Origin: Hyaloperonospora brassicae
Taxonomy: Eukaryota > Oomycota > Peronosporomycetes > Peronosporales > Peronosporaceae
DNA length: 64,000 nt
NCBI GenBank assembly: GCA_947650285.1
Contig: CANTFL010000604.1
Location: forward strand, 62,001 to 126,000
Direction of reading: 5' to 3'
Below are positions 12,133 to 21,939 of this stretch, one piece after another (the stretch's first letter is position 1; each line of letters opens with the position of its first letter). The notes beneath the pieces were generated by a model. The model did not search any database and was not told the DNA's origin. It saw only the letters and a list, made by a program, of their open reading frames with translations. A program made the translations under genes and the position numbers.

Positions 12133-13253
12133 ATGAAGATGTTGGACGATGTAGACGGCGACAGCTTTTACGGAACCCGTGAAAGCTACTCCCATTTGAG
12201 TGACATCGAATGGAGTGCGATCGAACGAATGAGCTCGACCGTTGGCGAGGAAGCCATATGGGCCATGCTATCCTCAAGGGATAGGGACCAGCAACATGCC
12301 GTCATTAGCAAGTTCTTGCAACGAGAAATTAATGAGTCGCGAGCGCAGGTGACCTTGTTACAACAACAAGATCACCAGCGGACCGAAGCACTGAGACAAC
12401 AACAGTCTCAGTCCGCAGAGCCGACGCGTGAGCGTCGACGGGAGTCTCTAAACTAGAGGTCTCCAAGTATCGGGGAGTTGTGGAAGACTCCCTGTTGAGA
12501 TGGTTCGTCGAGCTGGACGATGCCATCGATGCTCGTCGCATCAACGATGAGCGAATGCAAGTCTCATTCGCTCAGTCTAACCTGGCAGGAGAAGCCAGAG
12601 CTTGGGCCCTGAACCTCAAGTTACACGACCCAAACGTGTTTGGGTCGTTAGATGTCTTCAAGACCCTGCTCAGTGAGACGTTCGAGCCGCCCAGAGCAGA
12701 GTTGAGAACACTATCTGAACTCCTCGGAATCAAGCAGGGTAAGCGTAAGGTTCACGCTTACGCTCAGCACGTACTCTACCTTGCAAGCTGCATGGTAGTG
12801 AACCCTGTGAGTGAGTTTGTGTTGATCACAATCTTCATTCAAGGGCTTTCAGACGGTCCCGTTTGGGACCACCTGTTCCGCAGAGATCTAAAGACGCTCT
12901 CAAAGGCAATCTTTGCAGCGGAGCAAGAAGATTATAGCGTGAGACAGGCTCGCGCTACGTTGACCCCACATCGTCCACAAAGACGATTAGCAGTCGGAGG
13001 TCCAGAACCAATGGACCTCTGTAATGTCGAGGGCGAGAAACCTCGCCCTGCGAATGACAAGCGAATGGTGAGATGCCATCGCTGTCATAAACTGGGACAC
13101 TATGCATATGAATGCAGTATCCCCTGCTCAGAACCTCGCGGTGCTGAGCGCAGTGTTCACCCACCAGCAAGAAGAACTGAAGGGCGAGGGTCCGTTGCTG
13201 TTGCGAAGTCGCAACGGCGTGGTGGACAATCAAAAAACGGTCGGGATCAGTAG
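12133..13253 (+). pseudogene. gag: Gag with CCHC zinc knuckle, element 2 (family A, one frameshift)
   Basis: The ATG at 12133 opens a frame with LSDIEWSAIERMSSTVGE and a Gln-rich coiled segment that ends at a TAG (12454-12456). Comparison with element 1 shows a single-base shift just before that point, after which the gag frame (12480 onward) is open: DSLLRWFVELDDAIDARR, NLAGEARAWALNLK, FEPPRAELRTLSELL, then the zinc knuckle CHRCHKLGHYAYEC near 13080. The frame ends at TAG 13251-13253, inside the frameshift hairpin. Element 3 carries the same break, so the defect predates their separation. Confidence 0.9.
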
Positions 13254-13275
13254 GGGCGGAGCGCCCTACTGATCC
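13232..13275 (+). promoter_or_regulatory. Predicted -1 programmed frameshift site, gag-pro, element 2
   Basis: The heptamer A AAA AAC (13232-13238) is in gag phase (codons TCA AAA AAC). A 5-nt spacer follows, then a perfect 12-bp stem with arms GGATCAGTAGGG (13244-13255) and CCCTACTGATCC (13264-13275) and an 8-nt loop. The gag stop codon lies within the first arm. The -1 frame equals the protease frame. The family A copies have a TAA at 13277-13279 in that frame where element 1 has a sense codon. Confidence 0.7.
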
Positions 13276-13279
13276 ATAA

Positions 13280-13680
13280 ACATCAAGAGAATTTGCAAAT
13301 CTCCTGAAGAAGGTTGCTCCCGACACACAATTTATGTGTGTCTCTGCACCTGGTGATGAGGTGTCACTTATCACTTTGAAGTTAGAAGTGACAAAAGACT
13401 TGTCACTTCGCGCCCTAGTTGACTGTGGGGCGTCGAACAATTTTGTTCGTCGCCAGTCGCTAGAGGCAGGAAGTTTTAGCTTCGTGGAGCGGGAGATCCC
13501 TCCAACGAAGATGACGGTGCGCCTAGCGACAGGCGCATCGATCACTGTGAAGAAACGTGTAGTCGGAATCCACTACACGTTAAAAGGCGAACAGTACGAT
13601 GATGATTTCATCGTGCTTGACCTAGATGACAAGTTCGACGTCATCTTAGGGTTGCCTTGGCTCAGGAAATACTAGCCAAG
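13280..13680 (+). pseudogene. Pol: retropepsin-like protease, element 2
   Basis: The motif LRALVDCGASNNFVRR near 13410 is the active-site loop of a retropepsin-type protease with Cys in the usual Ser/Thr place. DDDFIVLDLDDKFDVILGLPWL (near 13605) carries the hydrophobic-hydrophobic-Gly motif of the second half. The frame is the -1 frame relative to gag. A TAG at 13673-13675 replaces a Glu codon that is intact in element 1. It is shared with element 3. Confidence 0.85.
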
Positions 13681-15640
13681 GGTGAGTTGGCAGTATCGAT
13701 CGGTTACGATACCTGCTACTTGTTCCTCAGATAATCACCTGACGAATATCTTGGAACGCCCACACTCACGTGGGTGTACTACGAGCGAGTTCGATGGCCT
13801 CACTTTTGGTACGGTCGTTAGCACGACTGTACAAGAACACAATGTAGATGATCACTACATTGTGGAGAAAGCTCACCCAGATCCTGTAAAAGTGATTTCC
13901 CAGGAGGTAATCGAGACACTGAATGTCTTGGTTAATGATGGATCAAGCGTAGGCGCTTACACGCTTGATCTGGTTGCGCCTCCGAAGTTAACTTCGGAGA
14001 TACACTCAACTGCCGACGCTAGAACCGAAACGGTTCTTGCGTGATCTGCGTAGTGGCAAAGTCAAGCAGATCTGTGTACTCGTCCGCGGAGGACGAGTAC
14101 GTTACCGATATTCGATCGGCAACGGTGTTTACTGAGACCGAGAGGGTTCTCAGCAGTTCATCGATGGACGAAAGCGTCATCGATGAGAAGACTCGGATTG
14201 AGAGATATGAATCTCAATCCTGGGAGTCGCTTCAGGCAAATCCTTATGTATGAAGGATTTGATCGAATTCAAGGATGCGTTCCCTGAATCCGTACCTTGC
14301 GAGTTGCCTATGGACAAAGGCACTCGACACGAGATCGAGCTCAAACCGGGCTCAAAATATTGTGTCATGAAGCAGTGGCCACTGCCTCGTGAACAAGTGA
14401 TAGCGATCGATAAGTTTTTCACCGATCGCTTAGCAGCGGGCCATCTGAGGGAATCGACATCCCCTCACAGCTCTCCGACCTTCTGTGTGCGAAAGGCCAC
14501 AGGAGGATGGCGGATAGTGCACGCGTTCAACAAGTTGAATGCTGCAACGGTACCGGCTCATACGCCGATACCGAGGAAGGACGTAATCATAGATGGTATG
14601 TCACAGAGTACCATCTTTTCGCCCATGGATCTGATGGATGGATTCTATCAGATCCTCATGCGTGAACGGGACATCCCGTACACAGCAGTGAGCACCCCCA
14701 GCGGTATGCTGTGGGAGTGGCTAGTGATGCCACAGGGGATGAGTAATGCCTCTGCTACTTTCAACAGATGTGTTACAAATCTGTTGAGACCGGTGCGAGA
14801 ATTCGCACCGAGTTACTTCGACGATGTGTTCGTCCATAGCCCGGCTATGGACGGAAAGACGGACATTGAAGTTCACCGAACTTACGTTCGTCAAGTCCTT
14901 CAACTTATGCGCAAGCATAAGTTGTATGCCAACCTCAAGAAGTGTATATTCGCGGCAAGCGAAATACCACTTCTTGGGTGCATCGTGGGTAAAATCGGCG
15001 TACGCCCCGATCCCTAGAAGATCAAGGCGATCACCGACTGGACAGTGCCAGTCGATGTCAAGGGACTAAGGAAGTTCCTTGGACTAGCGACGTACTTGCA
15101 CAAGTACTCGCGCAATTACGCCGAGATGACTGTTCATCTTTCTTGCTTGCTCAAGAAAGATGTAAAATGGTCATGGAACGCTGACTGTCAGCGTTCCTTT
15201 GAAAGCATCAAGAAAAGCTTGATGATATCGCCCATCTTGGCGATTGCGGATCAGGACAGACCTTTTCATGTGGTCTGTGACGCCAGCGATTTTGCAATCG
15301 GCTAATCGTTGATGCAGTATGACACAGACGGCGCAGAGCGCGTCGTCTGTTATCAAACGCGTCAGCTGCAAGCAGCTGAGCGCAATTACACAGTGCATGA
15401 CAAGGAACTCCTTGCCATGAAATATGTACTGGCTACGTTCCGGGTCTATCTCTTGGGAGATAGACCGTTCATCGTCTATACGGACCATGCGTCACTACGC
15501 ACGGCCGTAAACAGCCCACACCTATCGCAGAGAATGGCGAGGTGGCTGTCTTTCTTCGCGGAGTACAACTTCTCCGTGGACTATAAACCAGGACGACTAA
15601 ACGTCGTCGCTGATGCGCTCTCGCGCCGGCCCTACTTCGA
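13681..15640 (+). pseudogene. pol: Pol: reverse transcriptase and RNase H, element 2
   Basis: Small insertions relative to element 3 near 14006, 14086 and 14250 break the N-terminal part. The RT core is open from 14250 to 15017, with GGWRIVHAFNKLN, MDLMDGFYQI, MPQGMSNASATF and YFDDVFVHS. TAG at 15015-15017 (after VRPDP) and TAA at 15303-15305 (after DFAIG) are shared with both other elements. RNase H residues follow: CDASDFAIG, KELLAMKY, TDHASL, VADALSRRPYF. The stretch 14761-15466 holds at least 15 perfect or near-perfect hairpins, such as arms CAACTTATGC/GCATAAGTTG at 14901-14924. Confidence 0.93.
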
Positions 15641-17870
15641 GCCAACGTCCCGAGTCAACAGTAAGGCTTTGCCCACTGTTGCGACACTGTCCATCAGTGT
15701 GCCGTCGTCACCTTTACTTGACGACGTGCGGAAAGCATACGTAGGAGACACAAATCTCCTCCGTTTGATGGGTCATCTTGCGAACCCATCCCGGAAATCC
15801 TTGTCGGATTTGCCGGCTTTGTACCTATCCTCATCGGATCGGTACACAACGCGTAACGGACTGTTATATTATACAGCAGTTGACGGCGACACGCCTCGTG
15901 TCGTCGTCCCCACTCATAATGATTTGCGATTACGCATCATGTCCGAATGTCACGATACGCCGTCTGGCGGGCATCGTGGCCGAGAAAAGACTTACCTCAC
16001 GGTCAGTCGTTGCTTTTGCTGGCCCCGCCAATATCAGTTTTTCCGCAAGTACATTATTTATTGCGAGGTCTGTCAATAGGTGAAGCCTAGTCCTTCGTCC
16101 CGTGCACCGTTACAATCTCTGCCGGTCCCGGCAGAGTGTTGGGAGTCCGTATCGATGGACCTTGTCTTCGGGTTTCCCGAATACACGAACAAGAATAATG
16201 GTATTCTTGTGTTTGTGGATCGTTTCAGCAAGATGGTACATCTAGCTGCGGTCCCAGAATCGATCAACGCCCACGGCTGTGCGCGTGTCTTCATCGACAC
16301 TGTGTTTCGACTCCACGGTTTACCCCGTGAACTCGTGTCCGACCGTGACCCTCGGTTCACGGCGGCGTTTTGGCAATCCGTGTTCCGCACATTGGGAACA
16401 CGGTTGAAGATGTCAACCTCTGAGCATCCCGAAACGGATGGTCAGACTGAACGGGCGAGCCGTGTCCTCGAAGAGATCCTTCGTGGATACGTTCACTCCT
16501 TTTCACATTGAAGTGAGTTCTTAGCGATGGTTGAGTTTGCCATCAACAATTCCGTGCATGCGTCCACAACACATACACCGTTCTACGTGAACGGCTTACG
16601 CCACCCACGTATTCCCGTCCTCATACAGAGTGACTCTGAGTCAAGGGGGGGGAGGGACTTGCTCGATCAAAAACCGTTTTGGCTCTTTCTCATCACGTAT
16701 CACCGCTCACGCCAATACGTTTGATGCCGATGTCGACGTTGTCGACATCGAGGAAATCGAGATTAGCAGTAGCGATGACGCTGCTGCTACATCAGACAAC
16801 GATGACGATGCTGGGATATTCAGCATCGTCAACGATTGTTCCAGCGAGGAAGAAGACACCCTCGTTGAAGAAGAGAGCGATCTCTTAGCAGTACGCACGA
16901 AGCGCACTGAAAGACAAAACAACGAGTCAGCAGAGAACTTCCTGCTGACTCGAGAGACGGTAGTCCGTTTCGTTCAGGACTCCATCGCAAATGCGGTGGA
17001 CCGCCAGAAACGGAACGCAGACAAGAATGGAAGAGCAAATGTTCTTTCATTTAAGGTTAACGACCTAATACTACTGTCTACGGTAAACTTACCTGGACAT
17101 GCAGTCACTAGTGTCGGCAGTAGTAAACCACTGCCGAAATACGTTGGGCCATTTCGAGTGTTGCATCGCAAGGGCAATGCATACACGATCGAATTTCCAC
17201 GTAAGATGCGCAAGCATCCTACGTCTTACGTGGGGCGACTCAGGCCGTACTGTCAGTATGAGCCTTCTTCTTTCGATGAAGATAGCCCCCACGTTCAAGA
17301 ACATCCATCAAACTATCGCGTTCGCGCTCTAGACGGTCCATCTGGTCGCGTAAATAAGATACCTCGGAGCTCAACGCGAGATATCTTCCCGCGATCTGTC
17401 GCCAGCTCACCGAAAAGAGAGCGGACATCCCGCTCGACCTGAAGATGCTCTGTGGCCGAAATCGGCGCGGTCCTTCGCACGATCAGCCTCGCGATCTTTG
17501 CGGTACTTCCGCACGGTATGAGTCAAAGCGTAGCGTCGGTAGCGCTCGTGCTCTAAATCATCGCGCAATTCAACGATTGCGCGATCCATCTCGTGAGGAT
17601 CGAGATGGTGAGCAGAACGATCTAGAGGAGGTCTTTCCTCCTCCACCACATCCTTTGGTGGACTCACACGGTGGTCGACGCTTTCTAGTGGAGCGTATCT
17701 TGAACCACCGTGACGATTCAGGATCAAGGACGAGTTGCCTCGTCCAGTGGCGGGAGTATCCACCCTCGTAAAACAGCTGGGAGCGGGGCTCCCAGCTAAT
17801 AATAGATGTGCCCGGTCTCATTCCCCAATATGACGAGACCCATCCGATGAGTTCTCGGGACCATCGGTAA
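15641..17870 (+). pseudogene. pol: Pol: integrase, acidic segment, GPF motif and chromodomain, element 2
   Basis: The zinc-binding HHCC region is visible (ECHDTPSGGHRG ... YCEVCQ, near 15945-16078) and is followed by a TAG at 16077-16079. The core has the Asp of VSDRDPRFTA and the Glu of DGQTERASRVLEE. A TGA at 16509-16511 replaces Trp. A run of seven G at about 16646 shifts the frame relative to element 3. A strongly acidic segment (around 16730-16890) precedes RQKRNADKNGRANV and KYVGPFRVL. The chromodomain (RRFLVERIL ... SCLVQWREYPPS, 17670-17770) is cut by a TAA, with remnants down to 17870. The linker between GPF and the chromodomain overlaps the antisense ORF. Confidence 0.9.
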
Positions 17871-18845
17871 ACACTCGCTTTTGGCGCTTGTAGACGGATT
17901 GCAAGTTTGCAATCGCGTCACGCATCTCAGCCGAGATGTGTGCCCTTCCCCAGGGCAAACTTAGTAAATACACGTCCCTCTGTTCACGTTGCGAGTTGTC
18001 AGCACATCTCGCACAAGGGTCTACCCAAGTGAGGCATGGAATGTCTGCCTCACTCGACAAACGATGCAACCGGTACCTGGCACCGGTTGGCAATCTCTTT
18101 TCGAATTTGAGGCGTACTGCCTCAAGCTTCTTGAGCCATCCTTCTCGTCCAAAATTCTTGACATTTTGGACGAAGGCGTTCCACGCTGCCAAAAGCGAGT
18201 TCTTGTCACGCTTTTGGTTGCCGTTATACCATCGATGCCTAAGGAAGGCACCGAGATAAAAATCTTCTTCAGCGCGAAAGTTGCTCGCGCTCGAATCCAA
18301 GCCATGAAGCTCGGTCGCATCGAATAAAGGAATTCGATGGTGTTGGCTTGTCTCGTGAGACAAGCTAATGATGAGTAGTTCGGGCAGACGCCACGGCTTC
18401 GGCTCATCACGCGTCGAAGTGGTACCTCTGTCGGTACCACGGCTTTCAGAATGACGACGGCTCTCGCCATCGTCATCACGCTCGTTCGGGGAAGCACGAG
18501 TTGATGCTGGTGAGGCATAGTATTCCTCACCATGGAGTCATCATCACTGCCGAACAGACTGTGTTGCATTTCACGAGTCCGCTAGTTCGACAGTGCACTT
18601 GACGAACGATGAGGCACCGTCGGTGATCGAGACGCCTCTGGAATGTTGCGTGATTCAGGTACGTCTGACTCGCCGGAATTGATGACCTCATTGACAAGGT
18701 CATCATGTGCACGTGGTGCGATACCGCGTGCGTCTGCAGCACCTTCTGCTGCAGACGGAGGACAAGCAGCAGACGACGAAGAGTCTGCCGCAGAGGCTGG
18801 CACAGCAGCAGGCTGTGTGGTCTTCGAATCACCTCGCATAGACAT
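17240..18845 (-). pseudogene. Antisense ORF of element 2 (conserved, unknown function)
   Basis: The first good ATG on the minus strand is at 18845. The reading order is an Ala/Ser-rich start, the motif NSGESDVPES (near 18680), a TAG near 18590 where element 1 has a Glu codon, a frameshifted stretch around 18450, and then an intact domain from 18363 to 17818. That domain carries RHRW, AWNAF, GARYRLHRLS, IPCLTW, CARC and DNS. A TGA separates the domain from a coiled-coil-like part (17763-17407) and a further shift leads to the last segment, ending at 17240. It is nearly identical to element 1. The start lies about 130 bp inside the 3' LTR, so a promoter in or next to the LTR could drive it; that is inference. 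Confidence 0.55.
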
Positions 18846-18960
18846 GTTAACTATGCGAGGCAAGGTCAGGAGTGAATGGGTCTGACCAAACAAGTGCTCC
18901 CTGTCCCACTGGTGTCCAACGGGTGGACACCAAGTTTTCGATAGTCACACGGTGACTATT

Positions 18961-18977
18961 GGAAAAGGGAAGGGTGA
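18961..18977 (+). other. Polypurine tract, element 2
   Basis: GGAAAAGGGAAGGGTGA directly precedes the TGTGACGGGG start of the 3' LTR. Position and composition are those of the plus-strand primer site of LTR elements. Confidence 0.7.
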
Positions 18978-19418
18978 TGTGACGGGGTAGCCCGTTACAT
19001 GAGATGGTCATTTAAAACAATCTGACAATAAAGAATATTACGTCGAATATTCTTTTAACAATATCACAAGACATGGTGTATTGTTGGGATGACCGAAGGG
19101 TCTACTCATTGTTTGATATCGTGATGATATCAACCCACCAATCGCTGCTAGACGCGCGCAATGGGTTGTGAGCAGACGTGATTATATATATATTATTTAT
19201 ATTAGTATAATCAAGTCAGGACAACAGAGATTCAAGGAGTTATAGGGTCAATTTGAATAATACAGTTTTACTTTTTCTACGACTAGAGTCATTCACTTTA
19301 GTCAATCTACCTTCCTCTATGTAGTTCTACTCCTAGCTGGGCACTGACTACCAATACAGTCAGTTATAGTAAACTCCGTACTGGTTGACCAGTAAGTAGC
19401 TGTCGGTGCCCCGTTACA
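18978..19418 (+). repeat. 3' LTR of element 2
   Basis: It runs from TGTGACGGGG to CCCCGTTACA, 441 bp. The first 270 bp agree well with the 5' LTR, including the core at 19136-19172. The last part has many substitutions and small indels and keeps only the CTCCGTACTGGT...ACCAGTA hairpin and the terminal inverted repeat. The LTR pair therefore does not look like the product of one reverse-transcription event. Confidence 0.88.
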
Positions 19419-19623
19419 GTCGCCGTCGCCCGATAAAATAAACGAGGCGGGGTCTGCAACAAGTCTACTGCAAGTTCAATCGTATCGGGACCTACGCGAA
19501 TAGACCTAATCTTAGCGACGGCGAATGGAAGCGAAGAACTTCTAGCAGGTTGATGATATGCCTGTTTAAGGGGCGCGGCGATGCGAAAGCTGATGGATCT
19601 TTAAATTCGGCTTCATCACCGCC

Positions 19624-20275
19624 GACCACAACCATCATCCTTCATCACATCCGGCCGGGCGTCCAACCCACAAAAATCTCTCGTACGGGCATGTTTCAGC
19701 TATAGAGAGGCTGCTTGACGCAACGGTGCCTCCTTGAAGCATCCAGAATTAGCTAAACATGACAACTGGCGTGACGGTTCTCATGAAGGAGCTGTAAAAC
19801 AGCGTCCGGCAGCTGGCCAAGAAGGAGTTGGACGGCTAGAGCCCGGTCGAAGGGCTGGTCAAAGTTGTCAGGAATGATGCCTATGAAATTAGTTTTGTTG
19901 GGACGATAATGGATGTGTTGAATATTACTTTTATTGCACACCCGGCAACAATGGAGTTGATGAGACTCAATCACGACGTGAAAGTCTCGAATTATACCTA
20001 CAAGACAAGTCAAAACCGTTTGCCTCTCCTGCACGTCGTCGGTTCCATCGCACTGCACACCACGTTCTCTGCAACCTTCGTTTTCATGAAGAACGAGAAC
20101 GAATAGTATTACATACCTGCTGCTTTGTTTTTGCACGAAAAATTTCACACCAATGCTTTGCCGAAAGTCTTCGCCGTTGATCGAAAACTTTCTCTGATCT
20201 CGACGTTGCACTATCAGTTTTCTGAGGACTCGATTCTGTTGTGCGCGTGCCATATTGTACGTACCTCGTCATAGT
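19624..20275 (+). pseudogene. Decayed MULE (Mutator-like) transposase
   Basis: One frame from 19624 can be followed with only a few stops: HNHHPSSHPAGRPTHKNLS, AIERLLDATVPP, VRQLAKKELDG, IAHPATMELMRLNHDVKV, NYTYKTSQNRLPLLHVVG, FSATFVFMKNENE, then VFAVDRKLSLISTL and CACHI. This is the order of the MULE transposase domain (H-N-H-P-S start, the D-x-T-Y-K-T strand, F-A-F-x-x-x-E, V-x-x-D-R-E-L-A-L, C-x-W-H). Catalytic positions are partly changed: an Asn replaces the first Asp before TYKT. No terminal inverted repeats were found by eye. It lies directly beside the 3' LTR of element 2. Confidence 0.78.
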
Positions 20276-21630
20276 CTGTAGCCTCAAGGTTTACAATTAC
20301 TACACGCGGTACGTGTTTGATCGTGCCTGTCTCGGCAAAAAACATCGAAAATGCGTCGTTGCCACTGCCGATGGTCAGGTCACTCAGCATCGTACCATAG
20401 GATTGGATACCGTGTTCGTGACAGTAGAGCACTTAGATGGCATAGCCCGTTTGGATAGCGCCCTGGCGAAGATGGATTGATAGAATCTCTCGCATGAATG
20501 GATTTGCCGTAAACATAGGGAGTTAGAAAGCAGTAGTCAGTAAGTATGTGTTCTACTTATTATTCTGCAATATAAAATACGAAGTCGTTTTTATCGTTTT
20601 AAGGCGGGCGGGTGTGCCCGTAGCAAAACTGAGGTTTATTCCTAGCAAAATATGGTGCGTTCCGGTCGTCGCCTATATCTTTTTTTAAATTGAACGGGGC
20701 AAATCTGATAAAGATTAGATAATGGTAGCCGCTACTTACCACTCAATTTCCTTGAGCAACCACACACCCTCCATTTTAATAAATTTTGCATATTTTTCTC
20801 GCGCTGTAATTGGCTGATTACGATTATAAAAATAATACACCGATACATTAGCGTGAAACTACAAATTTGTCTTAATGTCGACATGTAATCAGACGCTTTT
20901 TAGTTTTTACTGTATATGATTGGCTGTCCGCAAGCGCTACCATGTTTAGGTACTGCTCATTTATTTTCAGTGGGTATCCAACGTGCATCTTTTCGTCCTC
21001 AGCATTAAGATCATCATAAACTATCAAAGCAGTTACTGCTGGCGTTTAAAGAGGCTACCGACGTCCTCTTCTGTTGTGTCTTGCTTCTCCGGAGTTACTG
21101 CATTGACTTACAGGCCGAAAACATTTATCACAACTTATAAGAGCGAATGGTCCCGCTGAGTAAAATTATGTGACCAGTGTCCTGATATTGATGCCCAAAA
21201 GCACCGACATGACTCCCGCGGCCATGCTACAACGATGTATTGAAGATTTAAACGGCCGGCAGCATATCTGGATGGTCACGAATAATTTTCTACCTGTACA
21301 AGGTTTAATCTGAAAACAAGTTCTTGGATGCACTTCAATATTTCCCCAATTGATTTGAGTACCACATACAGTACCTCGTGTCGAGAAGGCTGCACCAACC
21401 ACTGGTTAAATGCATCAGAGTCATGCTGATGTAAGTGCTGTTTTAGATTTTAAAGTCGGTGTAAAAGATGATAAGCGTTCTTGTTTTTATGCGATCGAGA
21501 TCGAAGTAGTGTTTTCATTAACAATAATTGAATTCGCACAAAAGTGTAGGGTGGGTGGTAAGCAAAAGGTGAGTGATAAATAGTGACTCCCTATAATCAT
21601 ATATAAGATTAGATAATATGAAGATTACAA
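20276..21630. other. AT-rich intergenic DNA, no gene recognised
   Basis: No frame with recognisable motifs was found. The first 200 bases may hold further, unreadable remains of the MULE element. Confidence 0.5.
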
Positions 21631-21639
21631 TGAATGTTC

Positions 21640-21920
21640 CATGTAGAAAAATCACAAGAAAAAGTGCTATTCTTGCAGTGTCCTAAGGGTATGCTCATTG
21701 TTGATGTATGGATCGATACCAACATTACACTAATCGCTGCTCGACACGCGCAATGGGTGGTGAGTAGACGTCACAATTTAAGTTCTCATATAGATATAAT
21801 TAGGTTAGGGCCAATTGGCAGAGAAGATATTTTGGGACTTCAGTATATTTTACACAGTTTTACTTTTACTACTAATAAGCTCCATCGTCTTCGTAGTTTG
21901 CCTTCCTCTGTGCTGTGTAT
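21640..21920 (+). repeat. Fossil solo LTR fragment of the Gypsy family
   Basis: The stretch 21732-21771 (CTAATCGCTGCTCGACACGC then GCAATGGGTGGTGAGTAGACG) matches the conserved core of the LTRs described above. Weaker agreement continues on both sides, from GGGTATGCTCATTG (21687) to TTTTACTTTTAC and TTGCCTTCCTCTGTG (21917). Neither end is intact and no internal element sequence is adjacent, so it is an old solo LTR or LTR fragment. Confidence 0.75.
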
Positions 21921-21939
21921 GTGAGGTGACATAGAGAGA

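Larger units (their letters stand above)
11635..19418 (+). mobile_element. Ty3/Gypsy chromovirus-type LTR retrotransposon, element 2 (full length, defective)
   Basis: The order is 5' LTR, PBS, gag, -1 frameshift site, protease, RT, RNase H, integrase, GPF motif, chromodomain, antisense ORF, polypurine tract and 3' LTR, in all 7.78 kb. The two LTRs are clearly not identical. Their first 250 bp agree well, but the last 190 bp near the PBS/host side are of a different subtype. The flanking 5-mers (ATATC and GTCGC) do not form a target-site duplication. Both facts argue for inter-element recombination rather than a single clean insertion. Gag-pol is nearly identical to element 3. Confidence 0.95.

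Noticed and set aside
16707..16922. Ser-rich minus-strand frame opposite the acidic segment of integrase
   Set aside because: Antisense of Asp/Glu-rich codons naturally gives Ser/Leu-rich frames. It is not linked to the conserved antisense ORF.
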